The notes under the pieces: model-generated
What the model saw: the letters and a program-made list of their open reading frames with translations, nothing else
What the model was told of the DNA's origin: nothing
Databases searched by the model: none
Shown here: piece after piece, positions 54,946 to 64,000 of the stretch
How positions within the stretch are numbered: position 1 is the stretch's first letter
Layout: every line of letters starts with the position of its first letter
Origin: Roseomonas sp.
GTDB lineage: Bacteria; Pseudomonadota; Alphaproteobacteria; Acetobacterales; Acetobacteraceae
NCBI GenBank assembly: GCA_020249775.1
Contig: JADCFA010000021.1
Coordinates: 310,001-374,000 of the forward strand
Direction of reading: 5' to 3'
DNA length: 64,000 nucleotides
Position numbers and translations under genes: made by a program

Positions 54946-54959
<14 letters not shown>
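54372..54959 (+). CDS. rsmG: 16S rRNA (guanine-N7) methyltransferase RsmG (GidB)
   Basis: The 195-residue methyltransferase has [12 protein letters not shown], and the SAM-binding [14 protein letters not shown] (near residue 60), followed by [11 protein letters not shown] and ITARALAPL, all GidB features. It methylates a guanine of the 530 loop of 16S rRNA. It starts at a GTG four bases before the end of mnmG and overlaps parA by 14 bases at its own end. Confidence 0.94.
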
Positions 54960-55754
<795 letters not shown>

Positions 55755-55758
<4 letters not shown>

Positions 55759-56609
55759 AAAAGCCCGCCCGGCTCGGCATGGGTCTCTCAGCCCTTATGG
55801 GGGACGCCCCGGCCCCCGCCGCCTCAACCTCTGGCCCGCCACGCAGCCTGCCTATTGCCATGATCGAACCTGGCCCTTTTCAGCCGCGCATGGAACCTGA
55901 TCGGCAGGCGCTGCAGGAACTCGCGGCCTCCATCAACGAGCATGGTATTTTGCAGCCCCTGCTCGTGCGCCCGAAGCCAGGTGATGCGGGGCGCTACCAG
56001 ATCATTGGCGGCGAACGCCGCTGGCGCGCGGCGCAGATCGCGAAGCTGCATGATGTCCCCGTCGTCATCCGCGATTTTGATGACCGCATGGCGATGGCCG
56101 CTGGCTTGGTTGAAAACCTCCAGCGCGAAGACCTGAACGCCATCGAAGAAGCCGAGGGTTTTTCGCGCCTGATCGAACAATTCGGCCTTAATCAGGAAAG
56201 CCTTGCGCGCGCTGTCGGCAAGTCGCGCAGCCATGTCGCCAATACACTGCGCCTTCTGAATCTGCCCGCCACCATCCGCGAGCATTTGCGTGCCGGGCGC
56301 CTTAGCGCCGGCCATGCCCGCGCCCTGTTGGGCGCGGAAGAACCCGAAAAACTGGCCACGCAAATCCTCACGCGCGGGCTTTCGGTGCGCCAGGCTGAGG
56401 CCATGGCCGCGGCGCAGCCCAAAAACCCTGAAGCACGACGCACCAATACCAAGGATTCCGATACGCTGGCGCTTGAACGCCAATTGCTGGAGCGCCTCGG
56501 GCTGCAGGTTGCCATCAAGCATTTTGGCAAGGGTGGGCAGGTAACCATCAGCTATAGTGACCTTGACCAGCTTGACGGCTTGATCCGCTTGCTGATGCCA
56601 GACGCCTAA
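55755..56609 (+). CDS. parB: Chromosome partitioning protein ParB
   Basis: The 284-residue protein has the N-terminal CTPase motif (SINEHGILQPLLVRPK, then IIGGERRWRAAQIA), the ENLQREDLNAIEEAEGF segment, and the helix-turn-helix ESLARAVGKSRSHVANTLRLLNLP that recognises parS. The C-terminal dimer domain follows LERQLLERLGLQV. Its sites are at 51138 and 54364. Start ATG overlaps the parA stop. Confidence 0.95.
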
Positions 56610-56635
56610 CGCCCCCTCACACCCGGGAGCTCGCT

Positions 56636-57106
56636 TTGTCAAAACCCAATGATCTCGATGCCACTGATCTTGCCATCCTCCGCTTGATTCAGGCAGATGC
56701 CTCACTCTCCCTGGGCGATATCGCGAAGGAGGTTGGGCTCACACAAACCCCATGCTGGAAACGCATCCGCCGCATGGAAGAAACCGGCATCATCACCGGA
56801 CGCGTCACCTTGGTGAATGCCGAAAAGCTTGGCCTGGGCATTTCGGTTTTTGTCGCCATTGAAACCGGGGACCATTCCGCTGATTGGATCGAAAGCTTCG
56901 CCAAAACCGTGGCCGATATGCCGGAAATCGTCGAATGTTGGCGGCTTGGCGGCGATGTTGATTACCTGCTCCGCGTCGTTGTCTCCGACATGACCGCCTA
57001 TGATGGCTTCTACCGCAAGCTCACGGCCCGCGTTTCCAGCTTGCGCAAAGTCACATCTCGCTTTGCCATGGAATGCGTGAAATCAACCACAGCGCTACCG
57101 CTCTGA
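56636..57106 (+). CDS. Lrp/AsnC-family regulator
   Basis: The 156-residue protein has the N-terminal helix-turn-helix LDATDLAILRLIQADASLS and VGLTQTPCWKRIRRMEETGII, and a C-terminal RAM domain (about 65-150) with WRLGGDVDYLLRVVVSDM. The family senses amino acids or related small molecules and forms octamers. It starts at a TTG with GGGAG upstream. It lies 79 bases before the SuyAB/UxaA-like pair, which it may control. Confidence 0.9.
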   Translation: MSKPNDLDATDLAILRLIQADASLSLGDIAKEVGLTQTPCWKRIRRMEETGIITGRVTLVNAEKLGLGISVFVAIETGDHSADWIESFAKTVADMPEIVECWRLGGDVDYLLRVVVSDMTAYDGFYRKLTARVSSLRKVTSRFAMECVKSTTALPL

Positions 57107-57185
57107 CCCCCGCGGCGCCGATTGACCCGGCAGAGGCAGCGCCGTAGCTTTCCCCAGCATTTTGAAAAAGGGAGGATATGCCGGC

Positions 57186-57470
57186 ATGACCGTGCATTTC
57201 TGTGTGCATGACGAAGGCGATTCCGTCGGCGTCGTGGTTGTCGAAGGGATCAAATCCGGCCAGGCGCTGAATGGCTGGATCATGGATCAGGACAAGATGA
57301 TCACCTTCAACGCGAAGTCGGATATCCCGATCGGCCATAAGCTTGCCATTCGCGCCATCGCTGCCGGCGATACCATCATCAAATACGGCATTGATATCGG
57401 CAAGGCGGTGAGGGACATCTCCGCTGGCGAGCATCTTCATGTCCATAACGTCAAAACGAAGCGGTGGTAA
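57186..57470 (+). CDS. UxaA/SuyA-type small subunit (SAF domain)
   Basis: The 94-residue protein consists of a SAF domain: [44 protein letters not shown] and [21 protein letters not shown]. It resembles SuyA and the N-terminal part of altronate dehydratase. It pairs with the large-subunit gene directly downstream. GGGAGGATATG precedes the ATG at 57186. Specificity is discussed with the partner. Confidence 0.85.
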   Translation: MTVHFCVHDEGDSVGVVVVEGIKSGQALNGWIMDQDKMITFNAKSDIPIGHKLAIRAIAAGDTIIKYGIDIGKAVRDISAGEHLHVHNVKTKRW

Positions 57471-57475
57471 GCGCC

Positions 57476-58651
57476 ATGGGCATTAATCTGAAAAACGCCT
57501 CATTCGAAGGCTGGCGCCGCGAAAATGGCCGTATGGGTGTGCGCAACCACGTGATCATCCTGCCGGTGGATGATCTTTCGAATGCAGCCTGCGAAGCGGT
57601 CGCAAACAACATCAAGGGCGCGCTGGCCATCCCGCACGCCTATGGCCGCCTGCAATTCGGCGCCGATCTTGATCTGCATTTCCGCACCCTCATCGGCACG
57701 GGCACCAACCCAAATGTCGCCGGCGTGGTGGTGATTGGCATTGAACCAGGTTGGACAGGCCGCATTGTTGAAGGCATCGCCAAATCCGGCAAGCCGGTGG
57801 AAGGCTTCGCCATTGAACAGAATGGCGACATCAACACCATCGCCAATGCGTCCCGCGCTGCCTATCGCATGGTGAAGCACGCATCGCGGCTGAAGAAATC
57901 CCGCGCTTCCATTCAGGAGCTGTGGGTTTCCACCAAATGCGGTGAAAGCGATACCACATCGGGCCTCGCTTCCTGCCCGACCGTCGGCAATTCCTTCGAC
58001 AAGCTCTGGGAAAACGGCAATACGCTCGTTTTCGGGGAAACTACCGAACTTACGGGTGGGGAACATCTGGTTGCCGCACGGTGCCGCACGCCGGAAATCC
58101 GCGCGCAATTCCAGGCGATGTTTGACCGCTACCAGCGTGTGGTCGAAACCAATAAGACCAACGATCTTTCCGAAAGCCAGCCTACCAAGGGGAATATCGA
58201 AGGGGGCCTCACCACCATCGAAGAAAAGGCTCTCGGCAATATCCAAAAGATTGGCAAGAAGTGTCTGGTGGATGGCGTGCTGGACAAGGCCGAAGAACCA
58301 ACCCATTCCGGCTTGTGGTTCATGGATTCAAGCTCGGCCGCGGCGGAGATGGTCACCCTTTGCGCCGCTTCCGGCTTTGCCGTGCATGCCTTCCCGACGG
58401 GCCAAGGGAATGTCATCGGCAACCCCATCCTGCCGGTCATCAAGCTCACCGCCAATCCGCGCACGCAGCGCACCATGTCCGAACATATTGATGTGGATGT
58501 GACCGGGTTGTTGCAGCGCCAGATGAATATGGATGATGCCGGAGAGGCCTTGCTTGATTGCATCATCCGCACAGCGGATGGCGAATTGACCGCGGCCGAA
58601 TTGCTCGGCCACCGCGAATTCAGTCTGACGCGGCTTTACGAAAGCGCGTAA
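57476..58651 (+). CDS. UxaA-family lyase large subunit, SuyB-like
   Basis: The 391-residue protein reads [59 protein letters not shown], and [23 protein letters not shown], the UxaA/SuyB C-terminal lyase family. SuyAB cleaves (2R)-sulfolactate to pyruvate and sulfite; altronate dehydratases are relatives. Split small and large subunits and the [10 protein letters not shown] start favour a SuyB-like enzyme, but without other sulfolactate genes the substrate is uncertain. Five bases separate it from the small subunit. Confidence 0.78.
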   Translation: MGINLKNASFEGWRRENGRMGVRNHVIILPVDDLSNAACEAVANNIKGALAIPHAYGRLQFGADLDLHFRTLIGTGTNPNVAGVVVIGIEPGWTGRIVEGIAKSGKPVEGFAIEQNGDINTIANASRAAYRMVKHASRLKKSRASIQELWVSTKCGESDTTSGLASCPTVGNSFDKLWENGNTLVFGETTELTGGEHLVAARCRTPEIRAQFQAMFDRYQRVVETNKTNDLSESQPTKGNIEGGLTTIEEKALGNIQKIGKKCLVDGVLDKAEEPTHSGLWFMDSSSAAAEMVTLCAASGFAVHAFPTGQGNVIGNPILPVIKLTANPRTQRTMSEHIDVDVTGLLQRQMNMDDAGEALLDCIIRTADGELTAAELLGHREFSLTRLYESA

Positions 58652-58659
58652 GCGTAACG

Positions 58660-58689
58660 GGGCGGCGCGCCAACGTCGGCGCGCCGCCC
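58660..58689. terminator. Strong GC hairpin between convergent genes
   Basis: A perfect 12-bp stem GGGCGGCGCGCC / GGCGCGCCGCCC (58660-58671 with 58678-58689) closes a six-base loop between the lyase gene and hpf. No T-run follows. It is well placed as a two-way transcription barrier. Confidence 0.6.
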
Positions 58690-58735
58690 GGCCACTGTTT
58701 CAAGTCGCGAAAAATCAGCTATCGCGGGTAAGACG

Positions 58736-59320
58736 CTACCCCTCCCCCGGATCAATCCAGCCGATATTTCCATCGGCGCGGCGATAGACAACATTCAGCC
58801 CACCGCCCTCCTTGTTGCGGAACATCAGCGCCTGCGCCTGGGCCAGATCAAGCCGCATCACCGCCTCACCCACGCTCAGCCTTTCGATATGTGTGGGGTT
58901 TTCGGCAATAATGGCGCCGTGATCGCCATTCTCCGGCGCTTCCTCATCCGCCGGGGCTTCGATCACATAGCGGCGGCCGCGCGGCATTTCCTCGGCGGCG
59001 GCTTCGCGTTCACCCGCGAAAGACCGTGCATGTTCATTGACGCGCCGGCGATAGCGCCGCAGGCGCTTGGCCAAATGCTCGGCGGCAACCTCAAAGGCGC
59101 GGTGGGCATCAGCGCCTTCACCCTCGGCGCGCATCATCAGCCCGCGCCCGGCCTTCAAATTGATGTCACAACTGAACTGGCTTCGATGCTTGTGGAAGGT
59201 CACATTGGCTTCAAGCGCATGGTCGAAATACTTGGCGGTGATCGCGGTCAATCCGTCGCTCACATGGGTCTTCAGCGCCTCACCTGTTTCAACTTGCTTT
59301 CCGGCAACTGTAATATGCAT
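58736..59320 (-). CDS. hpf: Ribosome hibernation promoting factor, long form
   Basis: The 194-residue protein has the N-terminal HPF domain (ITVAGKQVETGEALKTHVSDGL, then VTFHKHRSQFSCDINLKA, about 1-100), a linker, and the C-terminal dimer domain ending MRLDLAQAQALMFRNKEGGGLNVVYRRADGNIGWIDP in two blocks. The long form pairs two ribosomes into a 100S dimer in stationary phase. The ATG at 59320 was chosen. It follows rpoN, a typical alphaproteobacterial order. Confidence 0.93.
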   Translation of the reverse strand: MHITVAGKQVETGEALKTHVSDGLTAITAKYFDHALEANVTFHKHRSQFSCDINLKAGRGLMMRAEGEGADAHRAFEVAAEHLAKRLRRYRRRVNEHARSFAGEREAAAEEMPRGRRYVIEAPADEEAPENGDHGAIIAENPTHIERLSVGEAVMRLDLAQAQALMFRNKEGGGLNVVYRRADGNIGWIDPGEG

Positions 59321-59416
59321 GGGCCTATGCCCTCCCTTTTGCAAAGCGGAGGGGCCGCCCCATGGCGACCGGGCGCGCGACCCTTGCCTTTCTTCCGGGT
59401 CGCCTTTCTGTCCGGA

Positions 59417-60892
59417 TCAGGCCGAGGCGGCCTTCTCCCGTTTGCGCTGCACCGATGATGGAATGCGCAGCGCGTCCCGGTATTTGGCCACAGTTCGCCG
59501 GGCAATGTCCACGCCTTCTTCACGCAAGCGGGCCACAATCGTATCGTCGGACAGGATATCATTCGGGCTTTCGGCATCCACCATGGCCTTGATGCGGTAG
59601 CGCACGGCCTCAGCGCTATGCGCTTCCCCGCCGCTTGTGCCGGAAATGGCGGTGGTGAAGAAATATTTAAGCTCAAATGTGCCGCGCGGCGTGGCAATGG
59701 CCTTGTTGGAGGTGACGCGGGAAACGGTGCTTTCGTGCAGCGAAACCTCATCCGCCACATCGCGCAGGATCAGCGGGCGCAAATGCCCAACGCCGTGGCG
59801 GAAAAAACCATCCTGGCGGCGCACGATCTCGGCCGCCACTTTCAGAATGGTATTGGCGCGCTGTTCCAGCGATTTCACCAACCATGACGCGGTCTGAAAG
59901 CGCTCCGCAATCCAATTCTTGTCATCCTTGCCGCGCGCACTGACATTGGCGGAGGCGAAGAAGCCCTTATTCACCAAAACACGCGGCAGGGTTTCCAGAT
60001 TAAGCTCCACAATCCAATCATCATTCGGCCCGCGGCGCATCAGCACATCCGGCACCAAGGTGGGCGCCGGCGGCGCATCAAAGGAAGCGCCAGGTTTCGG
60101 GTCTAGCCGCCGCAATTCCGCGACCATTTCCGCCATGTCTTCCGCGTCCACACCGCAGATTTCCTGCAAGCCCTTCAGATCGCGCTTGGCGAGCAATTCC
60201 AGATTGGCGAGTAGCGCCGCCATGGCGGGATCATAGCGATTGCGATCCTGCAATTGCACAGCAAGACATTCCGCCAAATCATGACAGAACATGCCAACCG
60301 GATCGAAACGCGCCATGGCAAGCCGCACCCGTTCTACCAGCGCTTCTTCACAGCCGAGCGCATCCGCAATCACTTGTGCGCGCACATGCAGCCTGCCCGC
60401 CTGATCCACCAGCGCCAGCAAATTGCCGGCGATCAGCCGTTCCTGGGGTTGCGTGAAATTCAGCCTGATCTGTTCCGCCAGATGATCGCGCAAGGAACGT
60501 TCCGGCGCTTCCATGGCTTCAACGCCGGAAAGATCATCCTCAAAATCGCTCCGCCCGCCGCGGCCAATCGGCGGCATGCCATTGTCATAAACATTATCCC
60601 ATTCGGCATCGAGCGGCGCGGCATTTTCCGAAGGCAACGCATCCGAGGAAGCCGCGCTGGCCGCATCTGCCGGTTCGCTTGCCGCCGGCAAAGGGTCTGT
60701 GCTGCGCCCGGCATCCGGGCCGGCGATGGGGCGTTCATCGCGTTCCAGCAGCGGGTTGCGCTCCAGCTCTTCCTCGACAAAGGCGGAGACTTCCAGATTT
60801 GAAGATTGCAGCAGCTTGATCGCCTGGCGCAGCTGCGGTGTCATCACAAGCTGCTGCGATTGCCGCAAATCGAGACGAGGGCCGATCGCCAT
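59417..60892 (-). CDS. rpoN: RNA polymerase sigma-54 factor
   Basis: The 491-residue sigma factor opens LDLRQSQQLVMTPQLRQAIKLLQ (activator-interaction region I) and ends with the RpoN box ARRTVAKYRDALRIPSS, which contacts the -24 element. HESTVSRVTSNKAI is the core helix-turn-helix. An acidic low-complexity stretch (about 60-110) is region II. Between lptB and hpf, as in many proteobacteria. Confidence 0.96.
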   Translation of the reverse strand: MAIGPRLDLRQSQQLVMTPQLRQAIKLLQSSNLEVSAFVEEELERNPLLERDERPIAGPDAGRSTDPLPAASEPADAASAASSDALPSENAAPLDAEWDNVYDNGMPPIGRGGRSDFEDDLSGVEAMEAPERSLRDHLAEQIRLNFTQPQERLIAGNLLALVDQAGRLHVRAQVIADALGCEEALVERVRLAMARFDPVGMFCHDLAECLAVQLQDRNRYDPAMAALLANLELLAKRDLKGLQEICGVDAEDMAEMVAELRRLDPKPGASFDAPPAPTLVPDVLMRRGPNDDWIVELNLETLPRVLVNKGFFASANVSARGKDDKNWIAERFQTASWLVKSLEQRANTILKVAAEIVRRQDGFFRHGVGHLRPLILRDVADEVSLHESTVSRVTSNKAIATPRGTFELKYFFTTAISGTSGGEAHSAEAVRYRIKAMVDAESPNDILSDDTIVARLREEGVDIARRTVAKYRDALRIPSSVQRKREKAASA

Positions 60893-60953
60893 CAGCGCTG
60901 CTCACGAGGCCAGGTGGAAAGGAAGGCGGGGAACATCTGGCGAAAATATCCGA

Positions 60954-61712
60954 TTACAGGCTGAATTTTTCGCCAAGATAGACGCGGCGCACATCCTCAT
61001 TCGCCACGATTTCCTGCGGATTGCCTTCCATCAGCACCTTGCCATCATGCAGGATATAGGCGCGATCAATGATTTCCAGCGTTTCGCGCACATTATGATC
61101 CGTGATCAGCACCCCGATGCCGCGATCCTTCAAATGCTTGACCAGATCGCGGATTTCGCCAACCGCGATGGGGTCAATGCCGGCCAGGGGTTCATCCAGC
61201 AGGATATAGGAAGGGTGGGTCGCCAAGGCGCGCGCAATTTCGCAGCGCCGGCGCTCACCACCGGAAAGCGCCAGCGCCGGCGCGCGGCGCAAATGGGCAA
61301 TGCCGAATTCCGCCAGCAATTCATCCAGCATCGCCGCACGCCGATCGCTTTCCGGTTCCACGACTTCCAAAGCGGCGCGGATATTCTGTTCCACGGTCAG
61401 GCCGCGAAAGATACTGGCTTCCTGTGGCAGATAGCCAAGCCCAAGCCGCGCGCGGCGATACATGGGCAGCATGGTGACATCATGCCCATCCATCATCACG
61501 CGCCCTTCATCGGGCTGCACCAGGCCGGTGATCATGTAAAATGTCGTTGTCTTGCCGGCGCCATTCGGGCCGAGCAGCCCCACCGCTTCGCCCCGCTGCA
61601 ATGACAGGGACACATTGCGCACCACAGGCCGCTTCTTGTAGCGCTTGCCAAGCCCGGTTGCGTAAAGCCCGCCAGCGCCAGGAATAACCTTCATTGCAAC
61701 CGCATCATTCAT
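60954..61712 (-). CDS. lptB: LPS export ABC ATPase LptB
   Basis: The 252-residue ATPase has Walker [18 protein letters not shown], the signature [16 protein letters not shown] and Walker [17 protein letters not shown], with the LptB-type [15 protein letters not shown]-loop region. It powers lipopolysaccharide transport with LptFG. The ATG at 61712 overlaps the lptA stop by four bases; a longer frame upstream is antisense to lptA and rejected. Confidence 0.95.
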   Translation of the reverse strand: MNDAVAMKVIPGAGGLYATGLGKRYKKRPVVRNVSLSLQRGEAVGLLGPNGAGKTTTFYMITGLVQPDEGRVMMDGHDVTMLPMYRRARLGLGYLPQEASIFRGLTVEQNIRAALEVVEPESDRRAAMLDELLAEFGIAHLRRAPALALSGGERRRCEIARALATHPSYILLDEPLAGIDPIAVGEIRDLVKHLKDRGIGVLITDHNVRETLEIIDRAYILHDGKVLMEGNPQEIVANEDVRRVYLGEKFSL

Positions 61713-62617
61713 CGTGCCGGCGCCCCTGGCGCGGGCAGGTTTTGATCCTGGCCTGGTATGATGATGCCGCGCACCCGTTCGTTTGGGCACGCCACCAGGC
61801 GCGAAACATTGGTATCCATATTCACAATCGCCTCGCACCCCGTCAGCGTATTGTCGCCGCGCACAATCGTCACATTGCCAAGCAAGCGGGCGAGCCCATT
61901 GGGCGGCGTATAGATGCCACTATCCCCGCGCACCACTTCCGTTGGCGTGCGGATTTCAACCCGGCCAAAGGCTTCCACCCTTTCCAGATTGCTGCCCGAT
62001 CCAGGTGCGGTTTCCGCCGCGCGGCGCGCGGCTTGCGGGCGTGGCGCCGTGCCGGCTTCCGTTGGCGCTTCGCGAAAATAGGCGACAAGCACATCAGCGC
62101 GCACGCGCTTTTCGTCCTTGGTCACCACCACCGCATCGCCGCGCGCCACCGCCATGCGCCGTTGCGGCCAATATTCCACACTGTCGCTCGCGGTCAGAAC
62201 ATTATCCGGTGAGGTCAGGCGCAAATTGCGCCCCGTGAGCACCATCACCGCCTGATCAATATCGTGGATGGCGCGATCGCCTTCTGCGCGATCTGTCGCG
62301 GTAGTGATCACGACGCTGCCTTCGGCTTCCAGGCGCCAAATCTCACTGGCCCCGCCGGGGCCTTCGCTCGGCGGGCGTGTTTCCGCTGGCGCGCCGCCGC
62401 GTGGGCGATAGCGCGCCAGCAGCAGATCAGCATCAATCGTCACACCACCACGCACAGCGCGCGCCGCACCGCGCGCGATCACTACCTGTTCATTCTGGTG
62501 CCATTCAATGCGATCGCGCGCGGTGACTTCAATTGGCCCACCCTGATTGAGGTCAGCCATCTGCGCGGAGGCGACGCTCGTGTAAAGAAAAAGTGCCAAG
62601 GCGATGCGCCGGATCAT
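61709..62617 (-). CDS. lptA: LPS transport periplasmic protein LptA (OstA-like)
   Basis: The 302-residue protein has a signal peptide ([19 protein letters not shown]) and OstA-like strands such as [44 protein letters not shown] and [20 protein letters not shown]. It bridges the inner and outer membranes for LPS. It is longer than the E. coli protein, with an Ala/Pro/Gly-rich insert (about 70-92 and 190-210). It overlaps lptB and lptC by four bases. Confidence 0.9.
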   Translation of the reverse strand: MIRRIALALFLYTSVASAQMADLNQGGPIEVTARDRIEWHQNEQVVIARGAARAVRGGVTIDADLLLARYRPRGGAPAETRPPSEGPGGASEIWRLEAEGSVVITTATDRAEGDRAIHDIDQAVMVLTGRNLRLTSPDNVLTASDSVEYWPQRRMAVARGDAVVVTKDEKRVRADVLVAYFREAPTEAGTAPRPQAARRAAETAPGSGSNLERVEAFGRVEIRTPTEVVRGDSGIYTPPNGLARLLGNVTIVRGDNTLTGCEAIVNMDTNVSRLVACPNERVRGIIIPGQDQNLPAPGAPAR

Positions 62618-63294
62618 TTCGCACCTTCCAGCAGGGCGCGCGATTGGCCGGTGAACACAATCACCGCGCCCTTGTCGTAAAGGCGAAAACCCTCACTCAC
62701 CAGCGTACCGAAGGGGCCCTGTGCGGCGACGGGCTTGTCGCCGGAAGCCGCCCCTTCCTTCAATTCAATCGCCGCTTCTTCGGTCACCAGTAGATTGCCG
62801 CCATCATGCCACAGCGTGACCTCGCCGCGCAGATCAAGATGATTGCGCGCCTTGTCCAGCCGGCCTTCACGCGATTCCAACAACACCCAGCCATCGGTCA
62901 TCAGCAAATCCGCACGCGGCGCGGTCAGGTCCACAATATCCTGATCTTGTCCCTGAGTCGCAACTGATGCCGTGACGGTATAGGGCCGGTTCAATTCATC
63001 CACGCCCTGATATCGGGGTGCCACAATGCGCACGGCCTCGGGTGCGGTTTGGGCGACGCGGCGGAAGGAAACCCGCGCGCGTTCTTCAGCGCCTTCCAAT
63101 TCCGGCCAGATGGCGATGGCGAGCAATAGCGCAATACCCGCGCCTGGCACCAACCATTTCAGCGCGCCCACCACCGCGCGCCGGCGCGCCATTTGCGCCG
63201 CGGAAGGGGACCAGCGTTCGCGCGAAGGCGGCGTGATGCGCCGCGGCGCGCGTGGGGCCGCCATCACCTGGGCATCGGGCGCGCGGTTCTTCAC
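62614..63294 (-). CDS. lptC: LPS export complex protein LptC
   Basis: The 226-residue protein has a basic N-terminus, one membrane anchor (about 47-65, WLVPGAGIALLLAIAIW), and a periplasmic beta-jellyroll with YQGVDELNRPYTVTASVA, LRGEVTLWHDGGNLLVTEEA and FGTLVSEGFRLYDKGAVIVF, the LptC family pattern. It passes LPS from LptBFG to LptA. Its start overlaps the kdsD stop by four bases. Confidence 0.88.
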   Translation of the reverse strand: MKNRAPDAQVMAAPRAPRRITPPSRERWSPSAAQMARRRAVVGALKWLVPGAGIALLLAIAIWPELEGAEERARVSFRRVAQTAPEAVRIVAPRYQGVDELNRPYTVTASVATQGQDQDIVDLTAPRADLLMTDGWVLLESREGRLDKARNHLDLRGEVTLWHDGGNLLVTEEAAIELKEGAASGDKPVAAQGPFGTLVSEGFRLYDKGAVIVFTGQSRALLEGAK

Positions 63295-64000
63295 GCCACA
63301 CCTGCGCGCAGCAAATCATGGATATGCAGAATGCCGATTGGCCGGCGCGCCTCATCCACCACAAAAAGCGCGGTGATGGCGTGCTTATTCATGAGCGCCA
63401 GCGCTTCCGCCGCCAGCGCATCACCAGTGATGGCCCTTGGATTGCGTGTCATCACCTCACCCGCCGGGCGCGCGAGCAGGCCAGCCCCGCCGGAGGCTTC
63501 CAGCGCGCGGCGCAAATCGCCATCCGTGACCACGCCGGCCAGCGCGCCATCGGCGCTGACGACGCCAAGGCAACCAAAGCGCCGGGCGGTCATCGCCAAA
63601 ATCGCGGCTTCCATGGGCATATCGGGTGGCGCCAAGGGCAGTTCCGCCGCGCCATGCATCAGATCCCGCACACGCGACAGCCGCGCCCCCAGCTTGCCGC
63701 CGGGATGGAACACCCGAAAATCCGAAGCGGTAAAACCCCGCCGCGTGAGCAGCGCCACCGCCAAGGCATCGCCCAGCGCCATTTGCATGGTGGTGGAGGT
63801 GGTGGGCGCCAAGCCCATCGGGCAGGCCTCAGCCGCTGCCGGCAAAACCAGCGCCACATCAGCAGCGCGCGCGAGCGTGCTTTCCGCCCGGCCGATAATG
63901 CCAATCAGCGGCAGGCTGAAGCGCCGGGAATGCGCGATCAAATCCGCCAATTCGGGCGTTTCCCCAGAATTGGAAAGCGCCAGAACCGCATCCCCGGCCA
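63291..64000 (-). CDS. kdsD: Arabinose-5-phosphate isomerase KdsD/KpsF (partial)
   Basis: The window ends inside this gene; about 236 C-terminal codons are present. The visible part of the SIS domain includes ALSNSGETPELAD near the edge, then ALVLPAAAEACPMGLAPTTSTTMQMALGDALAVALL. Two CBS domains follow (about the last 125 residues). The enzyme makes arabinose 5-phosphate for KDO synthesis. It heads the kdsD-lptC-lptA-lptB-rpoN-hpf block. Confidence 0.93.
   Translation of the reverse strand, partial: AGDAVLALSNSGETPELADLIAHSRRFSLPLIGIIGRAESTLARAADVALVLPAAAEACPMGLAPTTSTTMQMALGDALAVALLTRRGFTASDFRVFHPGGKLGARLSRVRDLMHGAAELPLAPPDMPMEAAILAMTARRFGCLGVVSADGALAGVVTDGDLRRALEASGGAGLLARPAGEVMTRNPRAITGDALAAEALALMNKHAITALFVVDEARRPIGILHIHDLLRAGVA

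Overview
The window is a high-GC chromosomal segment from an alphaproteobacterium. The gene content fits the Rhodospirillales/Acetobacterales: a hemE–origin–pyruvate,phosphate-dikinase regulatory protein junction, an mnmE-mnmG-rsmG-parA-parB block, an orphan TctC-type binding protein, and the acpXL-type gene cluster for very-long-chain lipid A acyl chains. The species assignment is inference. Coding density is very high, many neighbours overlap by ATGA or TGATG, and no rRNA, tRNA, insertion sequence or CRISPR array was seen.

Layout, left to right. 1-1240: end of a spermidine/putrescine-type ABC transporter (minus). 1333-4593: three phage-tail-like genes with a good sigma70 promoter and no other phage genes around them. 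4719-11833 (minus): a DUF3576 lipoprotein, a MaoC/phosphate-acetyltransferase fusion and the six-gene acpXL-fabZ-fabF2-fabF1-adh-lpxXL cluster. 11932-12866: copper chaperone PCu(A)C and a DUF2946 protein. 12867-14362: a small AT-richer patch with a solitary PD-(D/E)XK nuclease gene, a truncated Xre-type regulator and a possible gene fragment. 14378-22845: mostly housekeeping genes (thpR, GDSL esterase, YbbA/YbbP transporter, deaminase, lipoprotein, BI-1 protein, YCII proteins, phbB). 23009-23494: a cluster of regulatory signals, a possible 15-residue leader peptide and a small ACT-like protein. 23507-27860: a MarR regulator and two-component system, then a TctC protein and a tyrosine phosphatase. 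28083-33855: lpxC, bamD, recN, ligA. 33912-43436: pepP, DUF1127, DUF2225, ppdK, and glyQ/glyS with a vapBC toxin-antitoxin pair between them. 43516-46099: aroE, coaE, dnaQ.

47165-47460 is the probable chromosomal origin: the intergenic space between hemE and the PPDK regulatory protein, with one perfect DnaA box, weaker boxes and four GANTC sites. To its right lie mnmE, mnmG, rsmG, parA and parB with two near-perfect parS palindromes, one upstream of mnmE and one across the mnmG stop/rsmG start. The segregation system therefore sits within 10 kb of the origin. After an Lrp regulator and a SuyAB/UxaA-like pair come hpf, rpoN, lptB, lptA, lptC and the kdsD end, a conserved lipopolysaccharide-export block.

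A strong theme is outer-membrane construction: lpxC, bamD, lptABC, kdsD and the lipid A very-long-chain acyl genes are all here. A second theme is chromosome biology: origin, ParABS, recN, ligA, dnaQ. The items most worth a second look are the leader peptide and hairpins before the ACT-like gene, the solitary nuclease island, the isolated tail-fibre locus, vapBC inside glyQS, the ketosynthase without its nucleophile, and the palindromic operator at the MarR gene.
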